Assembly: GCA_964638675.1 (NCBI GenBank) | Contig: CAZXAU010000002.1 | Location: 1-64,000, forward strand | Origin: SIG714 sp964638675 | GTDB taxonomy: Bacteria > Bacillota > Clostridia > Oscillospirales > CAG-272 | Direction of reading: 5' to 3' | DNA length: 64,000 bases | Part shown: piece by piece, positions 16,183-24,555 of the stretch | How the letters are laid out: each line of letters begins with the position of its first letter | How positions within the stretch are numbered: the stretch's first letter is position 1 | Notes under the pieces: generated by a model | What the model saw: the letters and a program-made list of their open reading frames with translations, nothing else | What the model was told of the DNA's origin: nothing | The model's database searches: none | Translations under genes and position numbers: made by a program

Positions 16183-16854
16183 ATGACCGATGAATATATT
16201 TTAATTCTGTTCACCTTTGCAGTTAGTGTTCTTGTTCTGATCGTTGCGAAATTGGCGTCTTTGAGAAAACGATTTGCAGAAGACACCGGCTACATATGTT
16301 ACAAGACAGGGAAACAAAAATACAGCATCACTCCACTTCTGATACCGTCACTTCTCACAATCTGTATCTGCCTTATCTGCATGTGCGGCATGACATGGGC
16401 ATGGTACTGTGCAAGCGTTCAATCGTCTGCACAGAAAATAACCGCGGCTTGCTATGATGTGACCGTAGAAACTGTTAAGAAAGCCGGTGTTGAAATTGAG
16501 CCGGAAAACGGTGGTTTTGATCTTGATGCAAACACTACATACACGATCATCTTAAAGGCAAAAGGCTCCGTCCAAAAGTGCGGCGGTTACTGCCTGATTG
16601 AATGCGGCGATACGAAATACTATACACAGACCTTTGAGCCGGGACAAGCGATTACGATCACACTGAAACCCGAAGCAAGCGGTAGATATACCTTTACAGG
16701 CGTTTGGGGCAGAATTCCTTCTGCTGTTGCCGAAGATGATATCATTAGATCAACCACAGAAGATATTTCCTCCGACACAACCGATAATACGAACAGGATC
16801 TCTATATACTATCCCGCTGTTGCACCTTCCGATTACGCTGACATCTCTGAATGA
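16183..16854 (+). CDS. Membrane protein with internal SipW-like signal
   Basis: About 223 residues. An N-terminal membrane segment (YILILFTFAVSVLVLIVAKL) and a basic cytosolic loop (RKRFAEDTGYICYKTGKQK) are followed by a second hydrophobic stretch (LLIPSLLTICICLICMCGM) that runs into TWAWYCASVQSSAQKITA. This copies the W-[FY]-x-x-S-V-x-x-x-x-x-K-I cleavage region of the two TasA-like proteins, and is followed by a strand (CYDVTVE) like their LDVxL. The rest is a small beta domain. Probably a third SipW client or a fibre anchor. Start after GAAAGGAG. Confidence 0.65.
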   Translation: MTDEYILILFTFAVSVLVLIVAKLASLRKRFAEDTGYICYKTGKQKYSITPLLIPSLLTICICLICMCGMTWAWYCASVQSSAQKITAACYDVTVETVKKAGVEIEPENGGFDLDANTTYTIILKAKGSVQKCGGYCLIECGDTKYYTQTFEPGQAITITLKPEASGRYTFTGVWGRIPSAVAEDDIIRSTTEDISSDTTDNTNRISIYYPAVAPSDYADISE

Positions 16855-16917
16855 CGGAAACGAAATGAAAAGTCCAAATAAAATATCATTACCGCCGATA
16901 GCGCTATGCATTCTTAA

Positions 16918-16962
16918 AGCGTCCGATTTGCAGAAAACAAATCGGACGCTCTTTGCTTTTTG
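16918..16962 (+). terminator. Terminator of the sipW cluster
   Basis: AGCGTCCGATTTG / CAAATCGGACGCT (13 perfect pairs, 7-base loop) followed by CTTTGCTTTTTG. It closes the sipW-tasA-like gene cluster. No gene is seen in the rest of 16963-17110. Confidence 0.9.
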
Positions 16963-17110
16963 TTCCGGACAAAACACATTGATATCGCTGACTGTTTTCA
17001 GATATCAGACAGCAAATAATGTTGTATTCTGTCATAGAAAGGCCATTAATAAATTTCGGCGTGGCAGTACCGCCCTGAATAACGCAGTACGATCGAATGG
17101 CGGCGATTCC

Positions 17111-17881
17111 TTAAAGCTGTTTCTTATTCATAACCGGAATACTTGCAGCAATGCATACAATACACATGGCAGCGGCAACAACGATAGCTTTTATATATGC
17201 GTCACTCCCATAGGCGCCAGCTAAAAGCGAACCCGTATCCATAAGCATTGCAGGAGAATATGCCTTTGTTTTGGGTATGATGCTGAGTAAATATGCCAGG
17301 ATCACTGCTGTGCCGGTACAAAGGGTAACGCCTGCATTATTCTGCAAGAGTGACGAGAACAGGACGATAAGGCATATCACCCACACGCCGAAGATCCACC
17401 ATACGGCAACCGAGAATAACAGATTGTTTGCAATACCGTTGTCCCAGTAATAGGCATTGTAGCCATAAGTAATTGCAAAGCAAAGCCCGTATCCGACCGT
17501 CCAAAGCGACAGCAACAGCAGAGTCTTTGCAAGCACGACCTTGTATCTCGACAATCCCTTTGTCAGTACAAGCAGTAATGTACCCGATTTATATTCTTTG
17601 GTAAATATATCGCTGAATATCAGTACAAAAGCTATCAGTGCAATTGGAATGTTCTTGAAAAACTGTGTCCATGAAGTGATTGCATCCACCTGAACATCGC
17701 TGACAATAAGTCCGCTTTCAGCTATTGCTTCGGACATCATCTCCATCAGCCAGGGTGTGAGTTTTGCAATTGCAGGATTCATGATCCCGAAAAGGACAAA
17801 GAGCAGTATAAGTATAATGAGCTTCCCTGTCCTTGCCGATTCAAGATATTCTTTTTTTATAAAAGCAAACAGAGCCTTCAT
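17111..17881 (-). CDS. ABC transporter permease (ABC-2 type)
   Basis: 256 residues with about six membrane segments. It opens with MKALFAFIKKEYLESARTGK, the amphipathic ABC-2 lead, then LIILILLFVLFGIMNPAI, and later LIVLTKGLSRYKVVLAKTLL. The closest type is the NosY/YdbJ-like permease often paired with a CcmA-type ATPase, as here. Start at 17881 after GGAGGTTAAG. The frame continues upstream to 18040, but that part has no ribosome binding site and would fill the 160-base spacer to the ATPase gene. The last gene of the MerR operon. Confidence 0.85.
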   Translation of the reverse strand: MKALFAFIKKEYLESARTGKLIILILLFVLFGIMNPAIAKLTPWLMEMMSEAIAESGLIVSDVQVDAITSWTQFFKNIPIALIAFVLIFSDIFTKEYKSGTLLLVLTKGLSRYKVVLAKTLLLLSLWTVGYGLCFAITYGYNAYYWDNGIANNLLFSVAVWWIFGVWVICLIVLFSSLLQNNAGVTLCTGTAVILAYLLSIIPKTKAYSPAMLMDTGSLLAGAYGSDAYIKAIVVAAAMCIVCIAASIPVMNKKQL

Positions 17882-18043
17882 CTTAACCTCCATTCCGCCG
17901 CCCTGTGGCAGCACAAACAGTAATGAAATTCTCCTGCGTTTCCGGAGGAAAGTTTTCTTCGGAAACAAAAATGGGGCAGATCCCATTTTTAAGGAGAATT
18001 TGCGCGTGAAACAGATGTTTGTCGGCAACGAAAAGCCCATCTT

Positions 18044-18952
18044 TCACGCTATCACCTCCAGGAAGAGCGATTCAAGTGTCGGTTCTATCCGCTCGATCTT
18101 CTGTATCGGTATCCTGTTTTCGGCGGCATATTTCATGATTTCAAAGAAATGATCGTCATTACCCTGAAAAACAAGTGCATTTTGTCCCGTAAATTTCAGA
18201 TTACCGAATTCTTTCATAAATTCTTTTATAAGCATATCGGCGTCTTCTTTTTTCTGCGTTTCAACCATAAATCCGTCAGATGCTCTTTTACTTCTCAGCT
18301 GTGCAATAGTTCCCTGCATGGCAATCTTACCGTCGTGCAAAAAAGCAGCCTCTGTGCAGATACGTTCCACGTCAGAAAGAATGTGGGTGGAAAAAAGCAC
18401 CGTAGTCTGATCCTTTACTGAAAGAAGTATATCAAGTATTTCCTTGCGGCCTGCCGGATCGAGTGCCGATGTCGGTTCGTCACAGATCAAAAGTTTCGGA
18501 CGATTCAGAAGTGCCTGCGCAATTCCCAGGCGTTGTTTCATTCCCCTTGAGAAGCCTTTAATACGGTGGCGTTCACTGCCAAGACCTACAAGCTCCAACA
18601 GCTCACTGCCCCTCGATATGGCATCCGATCTTTTCATTCCGCTTAACTCGCCGCAAAGAGTCAGATATTCAAGCGGCGTCATATATGAATAGAATTCGGG
18701 GACGTCGGGCAGATATCCGATGTAGCGATTGGTAGCAGTCTGCCCGAAATGAACCTTTTCACCCATGACATGAATCTCGCCGCCGTCAGCCCTCAACAAT
18801 CCGAGGATTGCTTTCATCGTCGTTGTTTTCCCCGCACCGTTCCTGCCGATAAAGCCGAAAATGCTGTGTTTAGGTACAGAAAGTGTAAGCCCACAAAGCA
18901 CCTCTTTACTGCCAAAGCTCTTTTTCAGATTTTGTATTGTCAGCACATCCAT
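18044..18952 (-). CDS. ABC transporter ATP-binding protein
   Basis: 302 residues. Walker A GRNGAGKTT near residue 36, signature GFSRGMKQRLGIAQAL, Walker B PKLLICDEPTSALDP, and the H-loop in VLFSTHILSDVERI. The last 90 residues (after LRSKRASDGFMVE) form the C-terminal accessory domain found in bacitracin/lantibiotic-type export ATPases. It partners with the permease that follows. It sits three bases after the small membrane gene and belongs to the MerR-headed operon. The substrate is not evident. Confidence 0.9.
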   Translation of the reverse strand: MDVLTIQNLKKSFGSKEVLCGLTLSVPKHSIFGFIGRNGAGKTTTMKAILGLLRADGGEIHVMGEKVHFGQTATNRYIGYLPDVPEFYSYMTPLEYLTLCGELSGMKRSDAISRGSELLELVGLGSERHRIKGFSRGMKQRLGIAQALLNRPKLLICDEPTSALDPAGRKEILDILLSVKDQTTVLFSTHILSDVERICTEAAFLHDGKIAMQGTIAQLRSKRASDGFMVETQKKEDADMLIKEFMKEFGNLKFTGQNALVFQGNDDHFFEIMKYAAENRIPIQKIERIEPTLESLFLEVIA

Positions 18953-18954
18953 CT

Positions 18955-19158
18955 TTAATTATCCTCTTTGCCAAGCAGGATGTACAGAATAGGTCCGACA
19001 AAATTCATAAATACTATGGTGATTATCAACCAAAGAGTACGGGTTCCCCTTTTATAGTTTTTGTGAGTCAGAATGTGATAAAGCGTGTAACCCAAAAGAG
19101 CAAACTCTACGATTATCAGCGGAATTAAAAATGGGAGAAACTCTAAAATTTTATCCAT
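18955..19158 (-). CDS. Small membrane protein, PLD nuclease N-terminal type
   Basis: 67 residues with two membrane helices: FLPFLIPLIIVEFALLGYTL and TLWLIITIVFMNFVGPILYI, ending LLGKEDN. The second helix with N-F-x-G-P-I-x-Y-x-x-x-G-K is the PLDc_N (phospholipase D nuclease N-terminal) motif. In Firmicutes such proteins often accompany ABC-2 transporters, as here. Starts 8 bases inside the end of the MerR gene. An alternative ATG lies 12 bases upstream. Confidence 0.75.
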   Translation of the reverse strand: MDKILEFLPFLIPLIIVEFALLGYTLYHILTHKNYKRGTRTLWLIITIVFMNFVGPILYILLGKEDN

Positions 19159-19915
19159 TATTATTTTCATCCTTTCTGTAAATTTCTACACAAAATCCGT
19201 TATGCCCGCAATGTGTGCAGGTCAGCTTTCTGAGCGTGGGTGTGTGTCTTGCCCAGAATACCTCTTTGAATTTAGGCTTAAATACCTCGTGGCAGCTCGG
19301 ACAGATATAGGCAACTTGTTTGAAATAATATCTTGATACCCAAACCGACCACGGAATGGCTATAACAGCCCATATAACAAAGGGCCACCATATTCCGGCA
19401 GTGATCCACAAGACGATCGATATCCACTGAATGATGCTCACAGGAATGCCGGTCAGCAGCGTAACAGCGTGCAATCGTTTCATTTCCTTTTTATTTTCCA
19501 TTACATAAGCTATATCACCGATAGATTCAACAGAGAAATTCTCAATACTCTTCAGTTCCCGTTTTATCCCGTCAAGCATATCAAGCATTGCCTGTCTTTC
19601 ACTAACTTCTTCACGGAGAAGCAGTTGTTGCTGTTCGATCAAAAGTGAGATAACACTCCCGGGATCGTCTCCCGACAGCAATTCTCCTATACTGTTTATC
19701 GAGATACCTGCATCACGAAGAAAGCAGATGATCTTCATTCGTCTCAGATCATCCTCCGAATAAAGCCGCCTTCCGCCCTCTGACATCTCGCTGGGTCTCA
19801 GGATACCGCGTGTATCATAATACTGTACCGTTCTGACCGATACACCGCAGAGCTTTGCGATTTCTCCTGTTGTGTATATATTTGAATTTACATTCAGATT
19901 TTTCAAATTTGACAT
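19151..19915 (-). CDS. MerR-family regulator with membrane and zinc-ribbon C-terminus
   Basis: 254 residues. Residues 14-80 are the MerR winged helix (YTTGEIAKLCGVSVRTVQYY, then GILRPSEMSEGGRRLYSEDD). A dimerisation helix follows (LLIEQQQLLLREEVSERQAM). Two hydrophobic segments (AVTLLTGIPVSIIQWISIVL; IWWPFVIWAVIAIPW) and a C-terminal zinc-ribbon pair (CPSCHEVFKP and CTHCGHNGFC) are unusual additions for MerR. The protein may sense a membrane-active compound and drive the ABC operon it heads. GGAGGTG site before the ATG. Confidence 0.8.
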   Translation of the reverse strand: MSNLKNLNVNSNIYTTGEIAKLCGVSVRTVQYYDTRGILRPSEMSEGGRRLYSEDDLRRMKIICFLRDAGISINSIGELLSGDDPGSVISLLIEQQQLLLREEVSERQAMLDMLDGIKRELKSIENFSVESIGDIAYVMENKKEMKRLHAVTLLTGIPVSIIQWISIVLWITAGIWWPFVIWAVIAIPWSVWVSRYYFKQVAYICPSCHEVFKPKFKEVFWARHTPTLRKLTCTHCGHNGFCVEIYRKDENNNG

Positions 19916-19939
19916 AGCTTTTCACCTCCTTATGAGACT

Positions 19940-19970
19940 ATTATATATCATTACGCTGCGTAACAAGCAA
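19940..19970 (-). promoter_or_regulatory. MerR-type promoter with 19-base spacer and palindromic operator
   Basis: Minus strand: -35 TTGCTT (19965-19970), -10 TATAAT (19940-19945), spacer 19 bases instead of 17. The spacer contains the perfect palindrome TTACGCAGCGTAA (19951-19963). Overlong spacers with a central palindrome are the hallmark of MerR-activated promoters. The adjacent merR gene is therefore probably autoregulated. Confidence 0.8.
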
Positions 19971-20131
19971 TACCTTACGCAGGGGGATTTTTTATTTTTT
20001 CTGATTTTTTTCGTTTTAATTTCTTCAAAGTTGTTTCGCGTTTGATCTTCCGCCATATGCCGTATATATTATAGCCGTTTGTCCCGATAAAATCAATATG
20101 ATCTCTCTTATTATTCCGTTTATGCACAATA

Positions 20132-20175
20132 TTTAAAATGCCGCCGTGAGTCACATCGGCTCTCGGCGGCAAACT
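20132..20175 (-). terminator. Terminator of the AraC/GyrI gene
   Basis: GCCGCCG / CGGCGGC (20140-20146 and 20164-20170) with a 17-base loop, followed on the minus strand by ATTTTAAAT. It starts right after the stop codon of the AraC gene. Confidence 0.7.
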
Positions 20176-21045
20176 TTATTTTTTAGTTACAGGAACCCAG
20201 ATCTCGCTTTTGTAGTCGGGTGAATTCATATCTCCATCGGGATATACTTCAATATCGAACTCAAATGTCGGCTGATATTCAGAAGTGGGAAAGAATTCCG
20301 AGCAAATGCGATGCCACAATTCCTGAATTGCGTCAGGCATTGCACCGATACATTCAAAGACAGCCCATGTCCGTGCGGGAATTTCCCGAATGCCGAAGCC
20401 ATCAGGTGCAGATGTGTCATCATCACATTTAACCGCTATTGAATAGTCAAATTCTTTTGCATCCTTCAGTTCATTGCCGTAACAAATGCCCAGAATCATG
20501 TCATCTCCCGTCATGTGTCTGCACAGCTCGGTTATAGTTCCGTCCTGCTTTGACTGTTCCCAAAAATCGGGAATTGTATTTTTGTTTACGCCATCATCAA
20601 TGCTGACTGCTTTGATCTTTTCCATAACCTTGAAAGCAGACTGTTTTTCAATTCTGTAATTCATAAGATTACCGCCTTTTAAAATAATTTGTACCGAAAG
20701 TCTCGAAAATGACCTGAGAGCACCGCTGTTTTTCTTTGCGGCAGACGGTGTTATACCGTGGAAACGTACGAAAGCACGGGTGAAGCTTTCAGGCGAATCG
20801 TAGCAATATTTCAAAGCTGCATCTATCACCTTGATATCCGATGAAGACAGCTCGCTGCCGGCAAGCGTAAGCCGTCTTTGTCTGATGTATTCACCGACAG
20901 TGCATCCGCACAGTGCATTGAACATTCTCTGAAATTGAAAAGGCGAAAAGCAGGCTCTTTGTGCAATTTCCGCATAATCAAGCTGTGATGTCAGATTGTC
21001 TTCAATATAGTTCAAAGCGTTCTGAATTCCCGTGATCCAGTCCAT
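20176..21045 (-). CDS. AraC-family regulator with GyrI-like effector domain
   Basis: About 289 residues. The N-terminal 105 residues hold the two AraC helix-turn-helices (YAEIAQRACFSPFQFQRMFN and VIDAALKYCYDSPESFTRAF, then HGITPSAAKK). From residue 125 a GyrI-like/effector-binding domain follows (YRIEKQSAFKVMEKIKAVS, IPARTWAVFECIGAMPDAIQ, FEFDIEVYPDGDM). This Rob/SoxS-Tipas-like pairing senses small hydrophobic or drug-like molecules. Start after AAAGGAG; the frame upstream to 21117 covers the promoter. A second protein of the same architecture lies at 41436. Confidence 0.85.
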   Translation of the reverse strand: MDWITGIQNALNYIEDNLTSQLDYAEIAQRACFSPFQFQRMFNALCGCTVGEYIRQRRLTLAGSELSSSDIKVIDAALKYCYDSPESFTRAFVRFHGITPSAAKKNSGALRSFSRLSVQIILKGGNLMNYRIEKQSAFKVMEKIKAVSIDDGVNKNTIPDFWEQSKQDGTITELCRHMTGDDMILGICYGNELKDAKEFDYSIAVKCDDDTSAPDGFGIREIPARTWAVFECIGAMPDAIQELWHRICSEFFPTSEYQPTFEFDIEVYPDGDMNSPDYKSEIWVPVTKK

Positions 21046-21218
21046 ATCGCAACTCCTTTCGATCGAATATAAGTATATCAGAATAATTCGGCAAAATCCT
21101 GATTTTTTCTGCCCCATAGAGTCAGTATGTCAAAGCCAAGGTAAATTTTTTTTAAATTCTCTGTCTGTGGGGAGGAATTCTCACTGAAAATGTTGTATTA
21201 TATTCCCTGAGGTGATAA

Positions 21219-21305
21219 GTTTGAAAGATAAATCCTTCAAACAGCGTTTGGTTGCTTTAGCCACCGAAACGAGCCCAAATTCCGCAAGAAAGGATGGTCA
21301 TAAAA
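21219..21305 (+). repeat. Start-codon-linked structured repeat, copy 3 (short form)
   Basis: Shorter copy: the 5' hairpin (GTTTGAAAGA/TCCTTCAAAC, one mismatch), CAGCGTTTGGTTGCTTTAGCC, CCCAAATTCCGCAAGAAAGGA, then TGGTCATAAAA before the ATG. The GC-rich central hairpin and the GCTTTCGC hairpin are absent, so the AAAGGA site lies 11 bases before the gene start and overlaps the first in-frame ATG. Confidence 0.85.
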
Positions 21306-21800
21306 ATGGATCAGATAAAAATCGGAAAATTCATAGCTTCCCTTCGCAGGGAACAAGGTCTCACACAAGAGCAGCTCGGTGAGAAGCTTGGAGTCACTAA
21401 CAAAACTGTCTCACGATGGGAAAACGGAAACTATATGCCTGATATTGAAATGTTGCAATTGCTTGCCGAGGAATTTGATGTCAGCATAAATGAATTGCTG
21501 ACCGGAGAGCGAATTCGTGACGATGAGTTCAGAAAAAAAGCTGATGAAAATATAATCAGAATTTCAAAATCATCTGCATTTACCGAAAAAGAAAGAGGAG
21601 ATTTTTTCAAAAAGAAATGGCGTAAAGAGCATATACCTCTTCTGATATTTTTAGCCCTTATTTTCAGTGCAGCTATTATTCTTCCCTTTGCAATCGGTAA
21701 AACCTGGCTTATTGGTCTTTCACCGCTGATCGCATCAGTTGAATACTGTTATCAGAATAACAAAATGATGTCTTATGTTGAAAGCTGTCTTTACAAGTAA
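21306..21800 (+). CDS. XRE-family regulator with membrane C-terminus
   Basis: 164 residues. Residues 5-60 form a Cro/C1 helix-turn-helix (LRREQGLTQEQLGEKLGVTN, KTVSRWENGNYMPDIEML) ending in SINELLTGERI, a linker shared with the regulator at 8642. Two hydrophobic segments follow (IPLLIFLALIFSAAIILPFA and WLIGLSPLIASVEY). The upstream repeat supplies the ribosome binding site. Because in this copy the site overlaps the ATG at 21294, the downstream ATG at 21306 must be the start, which guides the start choice for the other repeat-linked genes. Confidence 0.8.
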   Translation: MDQIKIGKFIASLRREQGLTQEQLGEKLGVTNKTVSRWENGNYMPDIEMLQLLAEEFDVSINELLTGERIRDDEFRKKADENIIRISKSSAFTEKERGDFFKKKWRKEHIPLLIFLALIFSAAIILPFAIGKTWLIGLSPLIASVEYCYQNNKMMSYVESCLYK

Positions 21801-21958
21801 AATAAGATTTTTGCATCCATATATCAAGACTTATTTTTTCGACATTTAAATCGTCATGCGTTGCGATGCTTTGCATTAATCAAAACGTCAGATTATAGAA
21901 GAAAAAGCATTTGTAAATTATGATTTCTTAACAATATAATGCGAAAATAATAAAAATA

Positions 21959-21987
21959 TTGACAAAATCCCGGAAACATGTTACAAT
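21959..21987 (+). promoter_or_regulatory. Promoter of LRR lipoprotein gene
   Basis: A perfect -35 TTGACA (21959-21964), 17-base spacer and TACAAT (21982-21987), about 97 bases upstream of the start codon. Nothing else is recognised in 21801-22083. Confidence 0.8.
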
Positions 21988-22083
21988 GCAAATATAACAA
22001 GTGATTAAGCGGAAGATAGCCGTCACGGAACAGTTGTTATTTAAAACGTTTTAAAGTTGTTTCAGAAAGAGAGGATCATCGAA

Positions 22084-24195
22084 ATGAAAAAATTACTGAT
22101 CGTATTATTACTTTTGATTTGCACAGTCGCATTCTCTGCCTGCGTTAAAATGGATGAAAACACACCGTCAGATATTTACAACACGCCATCACATTCGGTT
22201 ACATCCGAATGTGTACACGACTGGATCGATGCCACCTGCAAAATCTCAAAAACCTGCATAAAGTGCGGTGCAACCGAAGGAACTACAGTTGATCATAAAT
22301 ACAGGCACGGTGTTTGTGTATATTGTCAAAAAATCGATCCGTCCATGTCCCCATGCAATAAGCTTGAAATGGAATTAAATCCCGATGGAAAGAGTTACAC
22401 CGTCATCGGAATCGGAACATGTAATGACCATTCTGTCCTGATTCCCACCGAATATGAGGGCAAACCCATTACAGGCATCGGCAATTCAGCGTTTAAGGAT
22501 TGCTCGATCCTTTTCACCTTAATCATTCCGGAGGGGGTTAAAGAAATCGGCGATCATGCGTTTGAGGGTTGCGAAAATCTCGGTGATTTATTGATCCCGG
22601 ACAGCATAAACAAGGTCGGTCAAGGTATTACATATAAATGCTCATTTCTGAAATATAACATATATGATAGTGTCAAGTATTTGGGGAATGAGATAAATCC
22701 TTATGTATTGCTATACCGTGCCGATAACAAAAGTATCTCCTCCTTTGAAGTAAACGAAAAAACAAAAATTATTTATAGCTGTGCGTTTGAAGATTGTACA
22801 AATCTGAAAAGCATTGATATTCCCGATAGCGTATCTTCTATCGGTGATAATGCGTTTTTGAATTGCAGGAACCTTGTAAACATTTCCATTCCTGATGGCA
22901 TATCTTTTATCGGTGATTATGCGTTTTCCGATTGCGAGAGCCTTATAAACATTTCCATTCCCGATAGCGTAACATATATCGGAAAGGGTGTATTTACTTA
23001 CTGCCAAAACCTGAAATACAACCAATATGATAATTTGATGTATCTGGGAAATGAAAAAAATCCGTACAAAGTATTGGTAAAGGCACAAAATGTGAATATT
23101 TCCTCCTGTAATATTTCAGATAAGACAGATCACATTTTAAGTTATGCCTTTTCATCCTGTGAAAATCTTAAAAAAATCACCATTCCCTCAGGTGTAACAA
23201 CTATTGGAGAGGGTGCGTTCGTTGCATGCAGCAATCTTTCGGAGATTACCATTCCCGAAAGCGTCAGCCATATCGGAGACTTCGCATTCAGAGGTTGCAC
23301 AAGTCTTATTAATATATCAATTCCCCAAAATATCAAAGTCATTAGTAAATATATGTTTTCAGATTGCTGCAGTCTTGCTTCAATTACACTTCAAGGAATT
23401 TCGGAAATAGGAGAGGATGCATTCAAGAATTGCGAAAGCCTCAAAGAAATCTTTATTCCCGACAGCGTTGTCAGCATCAAATCAAATGCGTTCTCCTATT
23501 GCGGCGGTCTTGAAAAAATTGAAGTTGCGCCCGGAAACAAGGTGTACAGCAGTGCCGGAAACTGTCTTATCATAACAGAAAGCAAGACTTTAATGGTTGG
23601 ATGCAAGAACAGTGTAATTCCGGAAGACGGAAGCGTACTTATAATCGGCGGTTATGCATTTTCCAATTGTAAGAGTCTTGTCGAGATAACTATTCCCAAC
23701 GTCATAACCGACATTAAAAGTTATGCGTTCGAAGGGTGTACAAATCTCAAAGCTATCGTCATTCCGCAAAGCGTAACCAAAATCGAAACGCAAGCTTTCG
23801 GAAGATGTCCCGGCGTTGAGACAATTGAAGTGTCGCCGCAAAATACGATTTACCACAGTGACGGAAATTGCCTTATACAAACAAACGAAAAAATCTTGAT
23901 TACGGGATGTAAAAACAGCATAATTCCCGAAGACGGAAGCGTATCCGCAATCGGTGCGTACGCCTTCTCAGGGTGCGAGAGCCTTACCCAAATTTCTCTC
24001 CCGGCGATATTTCAATTTGGCGCAATCAAACCTTATGCATTTGCAGATTGTATCAATCTTACCTCTATCAGATTCGATGGAACAATTCAGCTGTGGGCAT
24101 TGGCGAACAAGAATAAAGAATGGGATTACAATACCGGTGACTATAAAGTTATCTGTAATGATGGAACTATCGGAAAAGAGGACATCTTCAGATAA
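22084..24195 (+). CDS. BspA-like leucine-rich repeat lipoprotein
   Basis: About 703 residues. Lipoprotein signal: KKLLIVLLLLICTVAFSAC with Cys19 as the lipidated residue. Residues 40-85 hold a small Cys module (CVHDWIDATCKISKTCIKCG) that matches the repeat unit of the convergent lipoprotein at 24556. From residue 120 on, at least ten LRR_5/BspA units occur, pattern I-P-x-x-V-x-x-I-G-x-x-A-F-x-x-C-x-x-L-x-x-I (for example IPDSVSSIGDNAFLNCRNL). Such proteins sit on the outer membrane face and bind host or microbial surfaces. No C-terminal anchor. Start after GAGAGGA. Confidence 0.85.
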   Translation: MKKLLIVLLLLICTVAFSACVKMDENTPSDIYNTPSHSVTSECVHDWIDATCKISKTCIKCGATEGTTVDHKYRHGVCVYCQKIDPSMSPCNKLEMELNPDGKSYTVIGIGTCNDHSVLIPTEYEGKPITGIGNSAFKDCSILFTLIIPEGVKEIGDHAFEGCENLGDLLIPDSINKVGQGITYKCSFLKYNIYDSVKYLGNEINPYVLLYRADNKSISSFEVNEKTKIIYSCAFEDCTNLKSIDIPDSVSSIGDNAFLNCRNLVNISIPDGISFIGDYAFSDCESLINISIPDSVTYIGKGVFTYCQNLKYNQYDNLMYLGNEKNPYKVLVKAQNVNISSCNISDKTDHILSYAFSSCENLKKITIPSGVTTIGEGAFVACSNLSEITIPESVSHIGDFAFRGCTSLINISIPQNIKVISKYMFSDCCSLASITLQGISEIGEDAFKNCESLKEIFIPDSVVSIKSNAFSYCGGLEKIEVAPGNKVYSSAGNCLIITESKTLMVGCKNSVIPEDGSVLIIGGYAFSNCKSLVEITIPNVITDIKSYAFEGCTNLKAIVIPQSVTKIETQAFGRCPGVETIEVSPQNTIYHSDGNCLIQTNEKILITGCKNSIIPEDGSVSAIGAYAFSGCESLTQISLPAIFQFGAIKPYAFADCINLTSIRFDGTIQLWALANKNKEWDYNTGDYKVICNDGTIGKEDIFR

Positions 24196-24422
24196 CTCAA
24201 ATTGATAATAGATAGCTTCTGTATTTTTTATCAGGCGGACAGTTGCTTTACAATTGTTTATCATAGATCGGATATTATGAGTGACTATGATTTGTCAAAT
24301 GAAGATGAAGTTCTGAATTTACTCAGACGAACAAAATGAACATAATTTCCCATATGACATCTTTGCGGATACAATCCAAAAGTGTTATAGTAGGTTACAT
24401 CTTTCGGGAAACGATATGTCGC

Positions 24423-24463
24423 AAAAATCGAGACGGAATCAACGAATTCCGCCTCGATTTTTT
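24423..24463. terminator. Bidirectional terminator between convergent lipoprotein genes
   Basis: AAAATCGAG-CGGAAT / ATTCCG-CTCGATTTT with a CAACGA loop, flanked by A-runs on the left and T-runs on the right, so it can work on both strands. The interval 24196-24555 otherwise holds only a 21-codon open frame (24277) with no support. Confidence 0.85.
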
Positions 24464-24555
24464 ATCCTTCGTTACAGCACCTCATCATTTTGTCAGCACC
24501 TTAATTTTGTATGGTTCGTATTCTTTATTATGTGCGTCAAATCACATAAAACGAA

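Noticed and set aside
19975..20172. 65-codon minus-strand frame downstream of the AraC gene
   Set aside because: It starts in the terminator hairpin of that gene, lacks a ribosome binding site, and its lysine-rich tail is typical of AT-rich intergenic DNA; it also overlaps the MerR promoter's flank.
24277..24339. 21-codon frame M-S-D-Y-D-L-S-N-E-D-E between the lipoprotein genes
   Set aside because: No ribosome binding site and no independent support.
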